NCBI RefSeq assembly: GCF_000266905.1
Contig: NC_018022.1
Span: 551,279-615,278 of the forward strand
Length of the DNA: 64,000 nucleotides
Reading direction: 5' to 3'
Source: Mycolicibacterium chubuense NBB4
GTDB taxonomy: Bacteria > Actinomycetota > Actinomycetes > Mycobacteriales > Mycobacteriaceae
The notes under the pieces were generated by a model. It ran no database searches. It worked only from the letters and a program-made list of their open reading frames with translations, and was not told where the DNA came from. This document shows positions 46,797 to 56,734 of this stretch, piece after piece. The position numbers and the translations under genes are program-made. How positions within the stretch are numbered: the first letter of the stretch is position 1; the number at the start of each line of letters is the position of its first letter.

Positions 46797-46855
46797 CGCT
46801 GGCCGGTCGGGTGGACCCGTCGGCTCGGCGCGCTGCCGCTACCCGGAGCGCCACC

Positions 46856-47284
46856 TCAGCCGGTCGTGAAGAGCTCGAGTTGGATGTTGTCGGGGTCGCG
46901 GAACACGACAGTCGCGAACGCGAACGGATCGGATATCTCCCTGATGCCGGAGTGCTCAATGCCGAGTTCATCAAGCCACGCTGTCCATGCCTCGAGGTCA
47001 GCGCGTGTCGCCACGTTGAACGCGAAGTGGTCCAACCCCGTGCGGGACTCGTCAAATGGCTTCCCGTCGTTGCCTGTATTCGTATGCAACCCCACGGCGA
47101 AACCCGAGCGCGGCTCGATGAGGAGCACCGCGTAACCCGTATCCTCCCGGCCGAAATGGGGGAACCTCGTGGGCACCTCGTCGGCGCGAAGCAACCTCTG
47201 ATACCACGCCACGCTTGCCTCGATGTCGGTGCACGTGATCGAGCAGTGGTGCACACCGGTGATGGCTGGAGCATCGTCGCGCAT
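46856..47284 (-). CDS. Glyoxalase/VOC-family protein
   Basis: A 142-residue vicinal-oxygen-chelate protein: ITGVHHCSITCTDIEASVAW (first His ligand), a middle LDHFAFNVATRADLEAW (second His) and FRDPDNIQLELF (final Glu). The metal-binding His/Glu pattern is complete. Substrate unknown. It is followed by 226 bases without a gene and then a decayed IS110 transposase. Confidence 0.87.
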   Translation of the reverse strand: MRDDAPAITGVHHCSITCTDIEASVAWYQRLLRADEVPTRFPHFGREDTGYAVLLIEPRSGFAVGLHTNTGNDGKPFDESRTGLDHFAFNVATRADLEAWTAWLDELGIEHSGIREISDPFAFATVVFRDPDNIQLELFTTG

Positions 47285-47510
47285 GTGGGCTGACCCTTCG
47301 TTGTTGTGCGCCTGTCCGATGAGTATGTCAGCGCCGGACCGCGGGAATACGTGAATAGTCGAAGTGCAGCAGCGGGAAGCGCTGCCCAGCCGGATGGGCC
47401 GTCGGCGGCAGTACCCGAGTTCGCGCGGTCGGCTGTGAGCGATCCGTCCGGCTGCTGCAGGACTGATGAGAAGACTGACGTGATGCGGGTTGGTGCGGCG
47501 AGTGGCTCGG

Positions 47511-48736
47511 TCAGGAGGCCTGCGCCAGGGTGACGTCGTAGCCCATAGCTTCGTGTTGACGGACGGCGCTGGTGCGGGTTGAGGCGGGTGAAGTAGTCAC
47601 CGCCGGGGTCGTGGTAGGCGGTGTTGGTGCTAGCGATGTTCCAGATCGCGACCAGCAGTGCACGTTGCACGGCGACGTTGGCGCGCAAGGGTCCTCGGCG
47701 AGCGGCGATCCGACGATACTGGGCGGCCAGGTAGGTATCGCGGGTATGCGAGATCGACATCGCCGCCGTACCGAGCGCCCCTTGCAGGTAAGGGTCGCCG
47801 GGTCGGGTGCGCCGAGATTTGACCTTGCCGGCGGATTTATTATTGCCCGAAGTGGTTCCCGCCCACGACGCAAGGTGTTGTGCGGTGGGGAATCTGGTCA
47901 TGTCGGCTCCGGTCTCGGCTACCACGATGTCAGCGGTGCCCCCACCGATGCCAGGGACGGGGCTGATCAGATCCCGGAAGCCGCGAAAGGGTTCCATCAC
48001 CACCCTCGATCCGCTCGGTGAGCGCCTCGACGGCCGCGGTGTGCTGTTCGATCAGATTCAGGTGCGTCCGGGTCAGAAACGCGTGGTGTGCGGTGAACCG
48101 GCCGTGGAGGGCCTCGGTCAGTTGCGGGATTTTCCTGCGCAGTTGCTTCTTGGCCAGATCCGCCATCGCCGCCGTGTCGGTTTGACGGGCGAGCAACGCT
48201 TCCAGCATCGCCCGTGAGGAGGCGCCGTCGAGGTCGGCGGCGACAGAGGTCAGTTTGATGCCGGCGTCGTCGAGGAGTTTCTCCAGCCGTTGGATCTCGC
48301 GGGTGCGTTCCCGTGTGACCCCGGTGCGGGTGCGGGTCAGATCGCGCTTGCCGGATCGGCTCGGGGAGGAACGAACGAACCACGCATCAGGCCATGAGCC
48401 CCGAGCTGCGCGAGCCAGGTGGCATCAGCGAGGTCGGTCTTGCGGCGGGCAGATTCTTGACGTGTCGGGCATTGACCGGCATCACCTCCAACCCCGCCAG
48501 GTCCTCCAGCAGCTAGTAGAACGGCTTCCAATAGTCGCGGTGGCCTCCATCACCACGCACGCAACATGCTGCGCATCAGGATGATCCCGCATCGCCATGA
48601 TCTGTCGGGTGGTCGCCCCGAACGTGGTCACCGTCTCACTGGTTTTGCGACTGCCGGCGCCGTTGATCCGGACGCAGACTTTGGCGTCCCTCGTCGAAAT
48701 GTCCAGGCCCGCGCAACGCGGATGAATGATCTTCAC
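47511..48736 (-). pseudogene. IS110-family transposase, frameshifted
   Basis: Pieces of an IS110/IS116-type transposase lie in order across several frames. The N-terminus is HPRCAGLDISTRDAKVCV (first acidic residue), then KTDLADATWLAQLGAHGLMRG, then a helical segment with RTHLNLIEQHTAAVEALTER, then PGIGGGTADIVVAETGADMTRFP and RRGPLRANVAVQRALLVAIW. The C-terminal QHEAMGYDVTLAQAS is in yet another frame. At least three frameshifts destroy the gene. Exact element ends were not found. Confidence 0.85.
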
Positions 48737-49320
48737 GGGCCGCTCCCTTCTGTCCTAGCCCACTGTGAAGGTGTTCGTGCGGAGGGCAGGGAGAGTCGGA
48801 AGTCTGACGCACGGGCTCAAGGCACCAATCCACGGTTCCCGTGGAAGCCCTCCGCCACCATGCTGACTTACAGGCTCAAAGGCACCAAGGTCTTTGCGGG
48901 GACAACCACGACGAACACCAAATAGGGGTCCCGCCGCTCCTGACGTGAGCACAACAGGTGGTCGCCGCCGAATCTTCACGAACCACGGTGCGCCTAGGCC
49001 CCGGTCTGCTAACTTCGGCCGGTCCGACCGTTGCGCCTCGCGGTTCGCCACCGTCGAGCAGCCAACCCATCCGGCCTGATTCGCCAGGTCGTCGGCAACG
49101 TGCGGGCCTGCGGTAGCCAGCACCAGCGCCGGCTGGGAATCAATGGGCATTCGGCCGCTAGGGAGCTGCCGTCAAGGTCGCGATACTTGTCCGCCGTTGG
49201 CGTCTCCTCCGCTCACGTCACCGGCAGGCGCGCGCCACCGCTGACGCTCGGAGACAAAATCCGGCGGGCAACGCACAGTGCCGACGATCTCCGGCACCGT
49301 GGGTGGAACGTACCGGTGTC
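48737..49320. other. Non-coding stretch between IS110 remnant and mce operon end
   Basis: About 584 bases with no reading frame that looks genuine. It lies downstream of the last mce-associated gene and would include any operon terminator, but I see no clear hairpin plus U-run. Confidence 0.4.
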
Positions 49321-50184
49321 CTAGAGCTTCGGCGTTAAGTCCACAAAGGTGACGGTCGCCATCTTGGTCACCAGCCAGCGGGAGCCCTGCTGGGTCATGT
49401 CCATCCGATAACCGATGAACTTCAGCGACGGCACATTCTTGGTCATCGGACTGGTCGACGTCGTGTTGGTGAACACCATCACGGTGGCTTGTGAGGCGGT
49501 CAGCGATTCCACCGCCACCCCAACTACGTCGGTGGTGTCGGTGATTTGGGCCTGCTTGTTGGGCGTCACGAGCGCGCCTGCGAGCTTGCGGTATTGGGCT
49601 TCGAGGTCGCCGCTGAGATAACTGGCTGCCCGGTCCGGCAGGGAGTCGATCGTGTCGGGTGTATACGTCCACAACGTCGTCACTGCGGCGGTGGCGGTGC
49701 GCGCGATCTCCATTTTGGTGGCGTCCATGGCCCGGTCAACGAGATACGGCTGCACGGCCGCACCGGCGTAGGCGGCACATCCGACGAACAGCGCGGCCCC
49801 AGCGGCGACCGCACCGGAGGGCCACCGGCTAAACCACCCACGGTCTTCACCGGTGCTAACCACGCCGACGTCGTTGCCCGACGTGCAGCCGGGTTCGTCG
49901 TTCCGGGCTTTCACCTCGGTATCTCCAGAGTCGGGATCACACGGCGCGATCGCCTGAGCGCGACGCTTCGCGTCCTTACCGATTGGACGGTGCTGCTTTA
50001 CCGCCACGGCCGAAGGACTCCCGGACCGGTCGGCTACGGTATTTTCGGTGTCTGCCGCAACCGTTTCGTCATGTTCCTCACCGCCGCGCCCGACTGCGGT
50101 CGACTCGGCGCCGCTGTCGCTGGATCCGTCGACACCTCGACTGCCGCCGATCAGATCACCGGGGTCAGATTGCTGACTTTCCAC
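49321..50184 (-). CDS. Mce-associated membrane protein (fourth, Rv0178-like)
   Basis: A 287-residue protein. A long polar, disordered N-terminus (~120 residues) precedes one transmembrane helix (WPSGAVAAGAALFVGCAAYA) and an extracytoplasmic domain resembling other mce-associated proteins (YLSGDLEAQYRKLAGALVTP, VESLTASQATVMVFTN, GSRWLVTKM). GTG at 50184 was chosen because AAGGAG lies 5 bases upstream; it overlaps the previous gene by 34 bases. These proteins are thought to stabilise Mce transport complexes. Confidence 0.82.
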   Translation of the reverse strand: MESQQSDPGDLIGGSRGVDGSSDSGAESTAVGRGGEEHDETVAADTENTVADRSGSPSAVAVKQHRPIGKDAKRRAQAIAPCDPDSGDTEVKARNDEPGCTSGNDVGVVSTGEDRGWFSRWPSGAVAAGAALFVGCAAYAGAAVQPYLVDRAMDATKMEIARTATAAVTTLWTYTPDTIDSLPDRAASYLSGDLEAQYRKLAGALVTPNKQAQITDTTDVVGVAVESLTASQATVMVFTNTTSTSPMTKNVPSLKFIGYRMDMTQQGSRWLVTKMATVTFVDLTPKL

Positions 50185-50705
50185 CGGTCTCCTTCCTGCG
50201 TGGCCGTTAGCACCCAACGGCTTGCTCGTTCCGCGACCAGCTTGCCGTCTGTGGATTTCGACGTGAATTTTGTTACCACAAGCACATCAGCGCTGCCGTC
50301 GTCGTTCCACCGCGCAATACCAGCGTCGAGCACAGCGCCCGTCGTCGGCTCTGACCGGGCCACGCCGATGAGGATCTGGTTTTCATTGCTGCGGTATTGC
50401 TGGGCGAACTCACCCGTCGCCTGCGCCAGAACGCGATCCGTGTAGTCGTTGGCATGGAATGGGTCCGGTGAGGTGAACTCCGTCATGAAGGACCGCACAT
50501 AACCCAGCACCGCGGCCTCCTTGATCGTCGCGCGCCGCTGGTTTTCGTGCGTGAGCAGGACCAGGATGCACACCGCCAGCGCCGCGATGGCCAAGACGGC
50601 CGTGAACGCTGCGGTCACGGGCAGCAACCACCGCCGTTGCCGCGATGGAACCGCGTCGGTGAACAACGGCGGCTGGCCCTCGGCGAACTTGCGTCGCGGG
50701 CTCAC
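50151..50705 (-). CDS. Mce-associated membrane protein (third, Rv0177-like)
   Basis: A 184-residue protein, the same length as M. tuberculosis Rv0177 as I recall it. One transmembrane helix (about residues 25-52, LPVTAAFTAVLAIAALAVCI) is followed by the typical mce-associated domain ending RWVLTATQEGDRWKVSNLTPV. The GTG start overlaps the previous stop (GTGA). Membrane-anchored, extracytoplasmic accessory of the Mce complex. Confidence 0.85.
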   Translation of the reverse strand: MSPRRKFAEGQPPLFTDAVPSRQRRWLLPVTAAFTAVLAIAALAVCILVLLTHENQRRATIKEAAVLGYVRSFMTEFTSPDPFHANDYTDRVLAQATGEFAQQYRSNENQILIGVARSEPTTGAVLDAGIARWNDDGSADVLVVTKFTSKSTDGKLVAERASRWVLTATQEGDRWKVSNLTPVI

Positions 50706-51670
50706 GGCCCGGCCCCGGCAGTCTGCGGTTTGGTGACGATCGCAAGATCGTCGACTTGCCACCCGGCCGAGGGAGACTTGACGAAGGTCGCCCGCACGGA
50801 TGCGGTGATGTAGCGCTGGCTGGGCGGTGCGCCGCGCTGGCCCTGGAGGAACACCAGCATGGTCGCGCTATCCGGAGTCGCGGTAAGCACCGCGCTGTTG
50901 GTGACCCAGTACTCGTTGCGGATCGGGGTTGCCTTCTGCACCGCCTGCTGTTGGGCGGACAGTTGCGCGCGGTATTTGTCGCTGGCCAGAGACCGCGCGT
51001 GGTCGAAGTCGCTCTGGACGGTCTCGGGGCGGTAGCTCAGCATCTGCTCGACCATGTGCGGCCCCTGCGACGCGATGAGGTCGCGAGTGTCCTCAATCGA
51101 TCTGTCGTGCTCTCGCACCACCGCATAGCTGAGCGCGGCGCCGCCTGCACAGAGTAGAGCGGCGCTCACCAGCACCGCCGCAGCACGCGCCCGCGGGTCG
51201 CCGTCACGTGAGCGCGGCTCGACGAGGCGCACCTCGGTGCGCAGCAATTTGTCGGCGAAGGTGCGCCGACGCGAGTCCCACAACGGCCAAAGCCAACCCG
51301 CAAAAAAGGCGGCCGTGTCCAACAGGTGCGCCAGGTCGCGCAGCAGGAGCCGCGATGGGCCGGCCTCGGCGTCTCGCTGGAAGACTGAGATGCCGTGCAC
51401 GGCGCGGCCGAGGGTTTGCCCACTCCCCATGGGGAGCAGCAGTCGGTTGGCCACCGTGAGCGCGATTGCGGCCGTGCCCATTGCGATGCACGTCCACCAC
51501 CACCCGCCGTACACCGGTACCGACAGCGCAACCACGATTGCGGTAGCGAATACCGCGGCACCGGGCAGGATGTCGACGGCCAGCGCGCCAGCACGCGTCA
51601 TCCACGGGGCAAGCCCGTCCGCCAGGTCGCTTTGCAGTGCCGACTCTGCCTTGGTGGTTGCCGACGTCAC
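50702..51670 (-). CDS. Mce-associated protein with RDD domain (second, Rv0176-like)
   Basis: A 322-residue fusion: the N-terminal ~150 residues form an RDD membrane domain (TRAGALAVDILPGAAVF, MGSGQTLGRAVHGI, RRTFADKLLRTEV). A further helix and a mce-associated domain follow (SFDHARSLASDKYRAQLS-like region, GWQVDDLAIV). This RDD fusion is the diagnostic second accessory gene of mce1 operons (Rv0176, about the same length). GTG start overlaps the previous stop (GTGA). Confidence 0.88.
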   Translation of the reverse strand: MTSATTKAESALQSDLADGLAPWMTRAGALAVDILPGAAVFATAIVVALSVPVYGGWWWTCIAMGTAAIALTVANRLLLPMGSGQTLGRAVHGISVFQRDAEAGPSRLLLRDLAHLLDTAAFFAGWLWPLWDSRRRTFADKLLRTEVRLVEPRSRDGDPRARAAAVLVSAALLCAGGAALSYAVVREHDRSIEDTRDLIASQGPHMVEQMLSYRPETVQSDFDHARSLASDKYRAQLSAQQQAVQKATPIRNEYWVTNSAVLTATPDSATMLVFLQGQRGAPPSQRYITASVRATFVKSPSAGWQVDDLAIVTKPQTAGAGP

Positions 51671-52425
51671 TTCGCTACCTGGTCGAGTTTGGCGATCTTG
51701 TACCGACCAGACTCGGGCACGAGCTTCACTCTGACGCGGTAGCTGTTCTCCCGATCCGCGACGCCGTTTTGGGAGACCTTGGCCCGGAAGGCCACCAGGG
51801 CAACGATCGATCCGTCATCGTTATTGCGTTCGACTGCCGCGTGCATTTCTGGAATCTGCACGCGGACATTCACCGCTTGATATGCCTCGCTCAGGACGGC
51901 GCTGTAATACATGGCCTGGGTTTCGAAATCCCCAGTGGTGCACTCATCGAGTGTGCGCTGGCTGGCCGCCAGCGCGGCCGCATCCGCAGGTTGGGTTGCT
52001 GCGATGCAAGCCTCGGCCGCGGTGATGGCCGCACGGTTCGCGCGGGCAACGCTTTCGTTGTCCTGATGTGCGCGCTGCGCGAGGTAGCCGCCAACTGCGG
52101 TCGCCGCGCCCACCAGTGCTAGCACTGCAGCAATCACGGCTGACCACTTGGGGCTCAGCCTCCGCCGGCCGCTGCCCCCGCTGGCTGGTGAGCCACCCTC
52201 GGACCCAGCCTGCTCGGGCTCGTCAGGCCGGCCAGTCTCGAAGTTGACCGTGGCCGTCGCCGGTGCCGCGGAGTCGTTTTCGTCGACCCGAAGACCGCAC
52301 GGCGGGTTTTCAGCTGCGTCTGCTGAATCGGCAGGCGTGTCGTGGGTCGATGAATCGCGGCCCGTCGATTCAACCGTCTCCTCCACGTTGTGGGTCAGCC
52401 GGCTGGCGCCAGCATCTCCTTCCAT
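51667..52425 (-). CDS. Mce-associated membrane protein (first, Rv0175-like)
   Basis: A 252-residue protein with an acidic, disordered N-terminus (~90 residues), one transmembrane helix (WSAVIAAVLALVGAATAVGG) and a mce-associated domain ending GRYKIAKLDQVAK. It starts inside the end of mceF (31-base overlap) with GGAG upstream of its ATG. Slightly longer than the M. tuberculosis counterpart because of the N-terminal tail. Confidence 0.85.
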   Translation of the reverse strand: MEGDAGASRLTHNVEETVESTGRDSSTHDTPADSADAAENPPCGLRVDENDSAAPATATVNFETGRPDEPEQAGSEGGSPASGGSGRRRLSPKWSAVIAAVLALVGAATAVGGYLAQRAHQDNESVARANRAAITAAEACIAATQPADAAALAASQRTLDECTTGDFETQAMYYSAVLSEAYQAVNVRVQIPEMHAAVERNNDDGSIVALVAFRAKVSQNGVADRENSYRVRVKLVPESGRYKIAKLDQVAK

Positions 52426-53945
52426 CCGTCGTCTCCTATATGGTCTGAGCCCGAGACGGTATATCTCATTCCGTCAGGTCCGGTGATTTCGCCGGCCTGC
52501 GTCTGCAACGGCGCGCCAGACGGCTCGGCCGGAGTGTAGGCACAGGGGTTGGGCTGCTGGCCGTTGCACTGAACCGTCCCTGTACCCGGCTGCGAGAGCG
52601 GGTCGCTGGTCGGTGTCGGCGGTCCTGGCAGTTGATCGGCTGGCAACGGGTTCAATCCGGTGTCCAATGTCGGTGCGGGGATGACCCGGCCCGGGTTCAC
52701 CGGCTGATCGCAGCGCGCCCCCGGCGCCGGGCAGTTGAGAATTTGGTTGGGGTCCCCGTACCACGGGTTGGTGCCTAGCGGTTGATACGGTTGCCCACTA
52801 CGGCACTCTTGAGGGGATGCGGCGGTCCTGCCTGGCACGTCGACGCACGGTATGTTGCGGGCCCCGCGTACCGCGTTGGCTGGCGTCTCTTGCGGGATCT
52901 TGCAGTAGGTACCCGCAGGCAGTGGTGCGATGCTGGTGTCGGCGGGTGACCGCCACTGTGGCGCGGGAAGAAATCCGGTCAGACAAGGCGGCGGCTGATT
53001 TACTGCTAGTCCCAGATCGATGCGGGCCTCACCGGGAAATGCCAGCGTGGTCGTCTGCGCGACCGATCCGACCTGCGGCAGCAACACCAGAACCTGCTCG
53101 ACGCCCTTGCGGTAGCGCAGCAGAAGGCCGGTGACAACCTCGAGGTTAGCCAAGGTCTGTGGCAATGAATCGCGCACACCGCCGACTACGGCGCTGGCGG
53201 AGTCAAGCGTGGGGGCCGCGGTGGACAGGAGGTTCTTGAGCTGCGGGTCGGTTCGGGCGGTCTGGTCGGCCACGACGCTGAGGTTGTGCACCCATTGTTT
53301 GATCTCGTCACCGGATGCGGCTTGGCTGTTAAGCAGCGGCGCCGACCGGGCGATGACGTCGTCCAGGTCGGAGCTATTTGCGGCGAACTCCCCGGAAAGT
53401 GATTGGGCCGAATCCACTAATCGGTGCAATGCCGGCCCCAGTCCGCCCACTGCCTGCGAGGTCTCGTTGAGCAGCGACGCGATTTTGTCCTGGGGTAGTG
53501 CCGCCAGGCCTCGCTCGACGGCATCCAAAGCTGATCCGATTTCCTCGGGCACCGTGCCTTTGGTGATGGTTTGCCCAGGTGACAGGTATTTGCTGGGCGT
53601 GCCTTCTGACACCAAGTCCAGGTATTGCTCGCCGACGGCTGAGACCGAATGCACGTTCGCTGTCGCGTCCACCGGTATCTGGTACCGATCGTCGATGCGC
53701 ATCGTTGCCTGGACTCCGGCCTTGGTGGGCTCGACGTCGGTGATCTTGCCGATCGTGGCACCGCGATAGGTCACGTTGGCGGTGCGGTACAGACCGCCGG
53801 AGGCCGGCAGATCCGCTTTCAAGGTGTACTGGCCGATGCCTAGGGCTGACGGAAGGCTCAGGTAGTACCCGCCCAGCACCACGAGCGTGATCACCGTCAA
53901 TACGCCGAACGCGATGAGTTGATTTCGAACGAATCGGGAGACCAT
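52395..53945 (-). CDS. mce1F: Mce-family protein F of an mce1-like operon
   Basis: A 516-residue MCE (MlaD-type) substrate-binding protein. An N-terminal helix (residues ~8-30) anchors it. The MCE domain follows with LYRTANVTYRGATIGKITDV and VGEQYLDLVS. Then comes a long helical part that would form the lipid tunnel, and a Pro-rich C-terminus (residues ~340-516). Length equals mycobacterial Mce1F. It is one of six subunits that form a hetero-hexameric tube carrying fatty or mycolic acids across the envelope. Confidence 0.92.
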   Translation of the reverse strand: MVSRFVRNQLIAFGVLTVITLVVLGGYYLSLPSALGIGQYTLKADLPASGGLYRTANVTYRGATIGKITDVEPTKAGVQATMRIDDRYQIPVDATANVHSVSAVGEQYLDLVSEGTPSKYLSPGQTITKGTVPEEIGSALDAVERGLAALPQDKIASLLNETSQAVGGLGPALHRLVDSAQSLSGEFAANSSDLDDVIARSAPLLNSQAASGDEIKQWVHNLSVVADQTARTDPQLKNLLSTAAPTLDSASAVVGGVRDSLPQTLANLEVVTGLLLRYRKGVEQVLVLLPQVGSVAQTTTLAFPGEARIDLGLAVNQPPPCLTGFLPAPQWRSPADTSIAPLPAGTYCKIPQETPANAVRGARNIPCVDVPGRTAASPQECRSGQPYQPLGTNPWYGDPNQILNCPAPGARCDQPVNPGRVIPAPTLDTGLNPLPADQLPGPPTPTSDPLSQPGTGTVQCNGQQPNPCAYTPAEPSGAPLQTQAGEITGPDGMRYTVSGSDHIGDDGWKEMLAPAG

Positions 53946-53948
53946 CTC

Positions 53949-55115
53949 TTATCGACCCCGTTCGACCAGCGGCCCGCCGGGCGCGTTGTTCGGGTTGGGC
54001 ACGAAGCGGACGTCGGGGATCATGGTCGCCGGGTCACGCCCCCAGCTTTGCTCGAGTGCTCGCAGGGATCCCGAGACGCCAGTACCGGTGAGGATGCCGT
54101 TGTCGATGGCACTGAGTGTTAAGTCGACGTCCAGGGAGGTGTTGATGAAGTCACCCCGGAAGGTCTTCGGAACCGCGTCGACGTCAAACGGTGCGGTCAA
54201 GGCCAACTTCAGTGCCGGGACCACGAACGGCGCCGCGCGGACGAGCTGCGCAAGCGGCTGCTGTAGGGACACCAGATTGCGGTGCAGATAGGGTTGCGAC
54301 CCCTCGACTGTCTGCAGGGCGGCGTCGCTAAACCGACCCAACGACTCGACGGCCTCGACGACGCGTCCGCGCGAGTCGGCGAGATATTTGACCAACGGCG
54401 CCAACGCCTGCAGGGCTCCGTCGAGGGTGTCGTTGTGCTCGGCAGCCATCGCCAGCAGACGGTCAGCTGAGTCGATGGCGTGAGTGATATCGCCGATCTG
54501 CTCGTCCAGCTTGGCGGTGAATGTGTCTAGCTTATTGAGCAGCGCACGCGTCTGTTCGGCGCGACCGTTGATAATGCTGTAGACCTCGTTGGTAATCACC
54601 TCCAGATTTGCCACTCCCCCGCCGTGCAGAAGTGTCGCAATGCTGGCCAACGTCTGTTCGGTCGTCGGGAAAGCCGATGAGTTTTTCAGCTCGATGGTGT
54701 CGCCGTTGCCCAACTGCTGCGAAGACGGATTCTGCTGCGGCGGCGCTAGCTCCACGTGCTGCGTGCCCAGGAGGCTGGTCTGGCCGATTTTCGCCGTCGC
54801 GTTCCTCGGCAGCTCAACGCCGTTCTGCAAGCTGAGCGTCAGTGTGGCAACCCAGTTCTGCAGGGTGATCGCACGCACTTGACCGACGAAGACATCCGCG
54901 ACCATGACTTTGCTGTTGGGGGTCAGTGCCAACGTGTCGGGCATTTGCACGTACACGGTGTAGGAACCGGCCTCGGTGCCGGGCCCCCCGGGGATCGGCA
55001 CGTTCGCAATGCCGCGCCACTGTCCGCACGCGCTCAGCGACAGCGTGGCCACCAGCACCACCAGGCCTCGCCGCGTGCCCGTCCGAAGTCGACGCGACGC
55101 ACGAATCGCGCTCAC
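53949..55115 (-). CDS. mce1E: Mce-family lipoprotein E (LprK-like)
   Basis: A 388-residue lipid-anchored Mce subunit. The signal ends in VATLSLSACG, a lipobox with Cys at about residue 31. The MCE domain has VYVQMPDTLALTPNSKVMVADVFVGQV and LLGTQHVELAPP, followed by the helical region. GTG at 55115 overlaps the mceD stop (GTGA) and is clearly the start; longer frames run into mceD. Confidence 0.92.
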   Translation of the reverse strand: MSAIRASRRLRTGTRRGLVVLVATLSLSACGQWRGIANVPIPGGPGTEAGSYTVYVQMPDTLALTPNSKVMVADVFVGQVRAITLQNWVATLTLSLQNGVELPRNATAKIGQTSLLGTQHVELAPPQQNPSSQQLGNGDTIELKNSSAFPTTEQTLASIATLLHGGGVANLEVITNEVYSIINGRAEQTRALLNKLDTFTAKLDEQIGDITHAIDSADRLLAMAAEHNDTLDGALQALAPLVKYLADSRGRVVEAVESLGRFSDAALQTVEGSQPYLHRNLVSLQQPLAQLVRAAPFVVPALKLALTAPFDVDAVPKTFRGDFINTSLDVDLTLSAIDNGILTGTGVSGSLRALEQSWGRDPATMIPDVRFVPNPNNAPGGPLVERGR

Positions 55116-56731
55116 TGGCCGGGCCCCGTCGGTGCTTCGGCTGGCAGCGGCGGCGGGCCAACAGCGCCGATCGGTCCCCCGGCGGGCAGGGGCGACCCGA
55201 CAGGCGCAGGCGTCGCTGCCACTGGGCCAGGGATAACCTCCGGACCTGGGAGTGGTGGAGGTCCGGGCTGCGGATACCACGGCGGGGGCAGGGGGCTGTG
55301 CTCGTTGTACGCGTCTGGCGGGCCTGGCAGATTCTGCCCTGGTGGTGGAGGCCCTGCGTCGGGGCCGCCCATCAACTCAGACAGGGATTCTGGCGCCAAC
55401 AGGTCCCCGGTGCGCGTCCCAACCTGCACCCCCTGCATTCCCGGTGCGGTCACCCACCCCGGCTCGAAGTTGCCGTGGGAAAACAGCGTGTCCCGTGAGA
55501 AGATCCCGGGCACAGTCGTGTCTTTGTATCCGGGAGGTGGCTGCAGCCGCGGCTCAGAGTATGCGACTTGCTTGGGCAGCGCCTCCGCCGTGCTGAACGG
55601 CATGAGGCCAAACGGCAAATAGTTGAACTTGATCGCGTCCAGGATCGGCGTGAGGTACTGGGCACACAACTCGGCGGAATCCTGGTACCCGAGTCGGCTG
55701 CCTGCCTGAATCGAACTGCAGATCAACTCCAAGGGGTTGGCAAAGTTTGTCACCGCGGGGACGATCGTCAGCGAGCCGTGGCCGGGATGGTAGACGTTGT
55801 TGGCGTCGGCGGCGAACGTCGGAAACACGTGAAGGAACGTTTCTAGGGCATTCTGCTGGTCGGGTTGAACCAGGGGCGTAGTGGCGGTCGACAGGTTGTT
55901 GACGTCCCGACTCAGCACCTGGCCGTTGTCGGCAAGAAACTTCTTCAGAACGGGCATCAAGCTGTTTAGTTCGTCAACGGCGTCAGCGACCTCGTGGTCG
56001 TTAGGAGTGACGCTGGTTGTGAGCTGAGACAGGTTGTTGTTCAACGACACTAGCTGCTGTTCATTGATTTGCAGGGCGTTGAGGAACGTGGCGAGGCCGC
56101 GCAGCACTGCAAACGTTTCGCCGCGGCTCTCGTTGAGCGCGGACAGTGCGGTCGACAGGCTGTTGAGTGATTTGTTGATTGCCTCGCCCTTGCCGGAAAG
56201 GCCGGTGGCCAGTGACTCGATGGTGTCGCCGAAAGGACCTTTCGGCTGTCCGGGCGTGGGACCAAGTGCGGCCACCGTCTTGCCGATGCTGTCGCGAAGG
56301 TCGTCCCACTCAACCGGTACCTGCGTCCGCTCGACAGGGATCACGGTGTTGTTCGTCAACACCGGGCCGCCGGCGTAGGCCGGTTCCAACTGGATAGTGC
56401 GCGACGCGACGAGCGAGGGGTTCAGAATCACAGCCGAGGCCTCGGCTGGCACCTTGTATTTGCTCGGGTAGTGAAAGGTCACCTTCATCTTGTCGCCGGC
56501 CGGCTGAACGTCGTCCACCGAACCGACTGGCACACCCATGATGGTGACCTCATCACCCGGGTACAGCGCGTTGGCGTGCTCGAAGTACGCGACGACAGTG
56601 GTCGTCGTCAGCTTCCGGAACAGATACCAGCCCGCATACGCGCCGGTAAGGGCCAGCACGACCGCGAGCGAGGCGACGACGATCGACTTGCGGGACAAGC
56701 GCGGCCGGCGATCGTTGAGATCGGCGCTCAT
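55112..56731 (-). CDS. mce1D: Mce-family protein D
   Basis: A 539-residue Mce subunit: N-terminal helix (about 17-35), MCE domain (YFEHANALYPGDEVTIMGVP, SRTIQLEPAYAGGP), a helical region to ~residue 330, and a very Pro/Gly-rich C-terminal tail (~100 residues). It lies 3 bases behind mceC and overlaps mceE by GTGA. Confidence 0.92.
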   Translation of the reverse strand: MSADLNDRRPRLSRKSIVVASLAVVLALTGAYAGWYLFRKLTTTTVVAYFEHANALYPGDEVTIMGVPVGSVDDVQPAGDKMKVTFHYPSKYKVPAEASAVILNPSLVASRTIQLEPAYAGGPVLTNNTVIPVERTQVPVEWDDLRDSIGKTVAALGPTPGQPKGPFGDTIESLATGLSGKGEAINKSLNSLSTALSALNESRGETFAVLRGLATFLNALQINEQQLVSLNNNLSQLTTSVTPNDHEVADAVDELNSLMPVLKKFLADNGQVLSRDVNNLSTATTPLVQPDQQNALETFLHVFPTFAADANNVYHPGHGSLTIVPAVTNFANPLELICSSIQAGSRLGYQDSAELCAQYLTPILDAIKFNYLPFGLMPFSTAEALPKQVAYSEPRLQPPPGYKDTTVPGIFSRDTLFSHGNFEPGWVTAPGMQGVQVGTRTGDLLAPESLSELMGGPDAGPPPPGQNLPGPPDAYNEHSPLPPPWYPQPGPPPLPGPEVIPGPVAATPAPVGSPLPAGGPIGAVGPPPLPAEAPTGPGQ

Positions 56732-56734
56732 ACG

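Noticed and set aside
54756..55622. A 288-residue Gly/Pro-rich plus-strand frame opposite mceD/mceE
   Set aside because: It is the complement of the Pro-rich tail of MceD; no start signal or domain.
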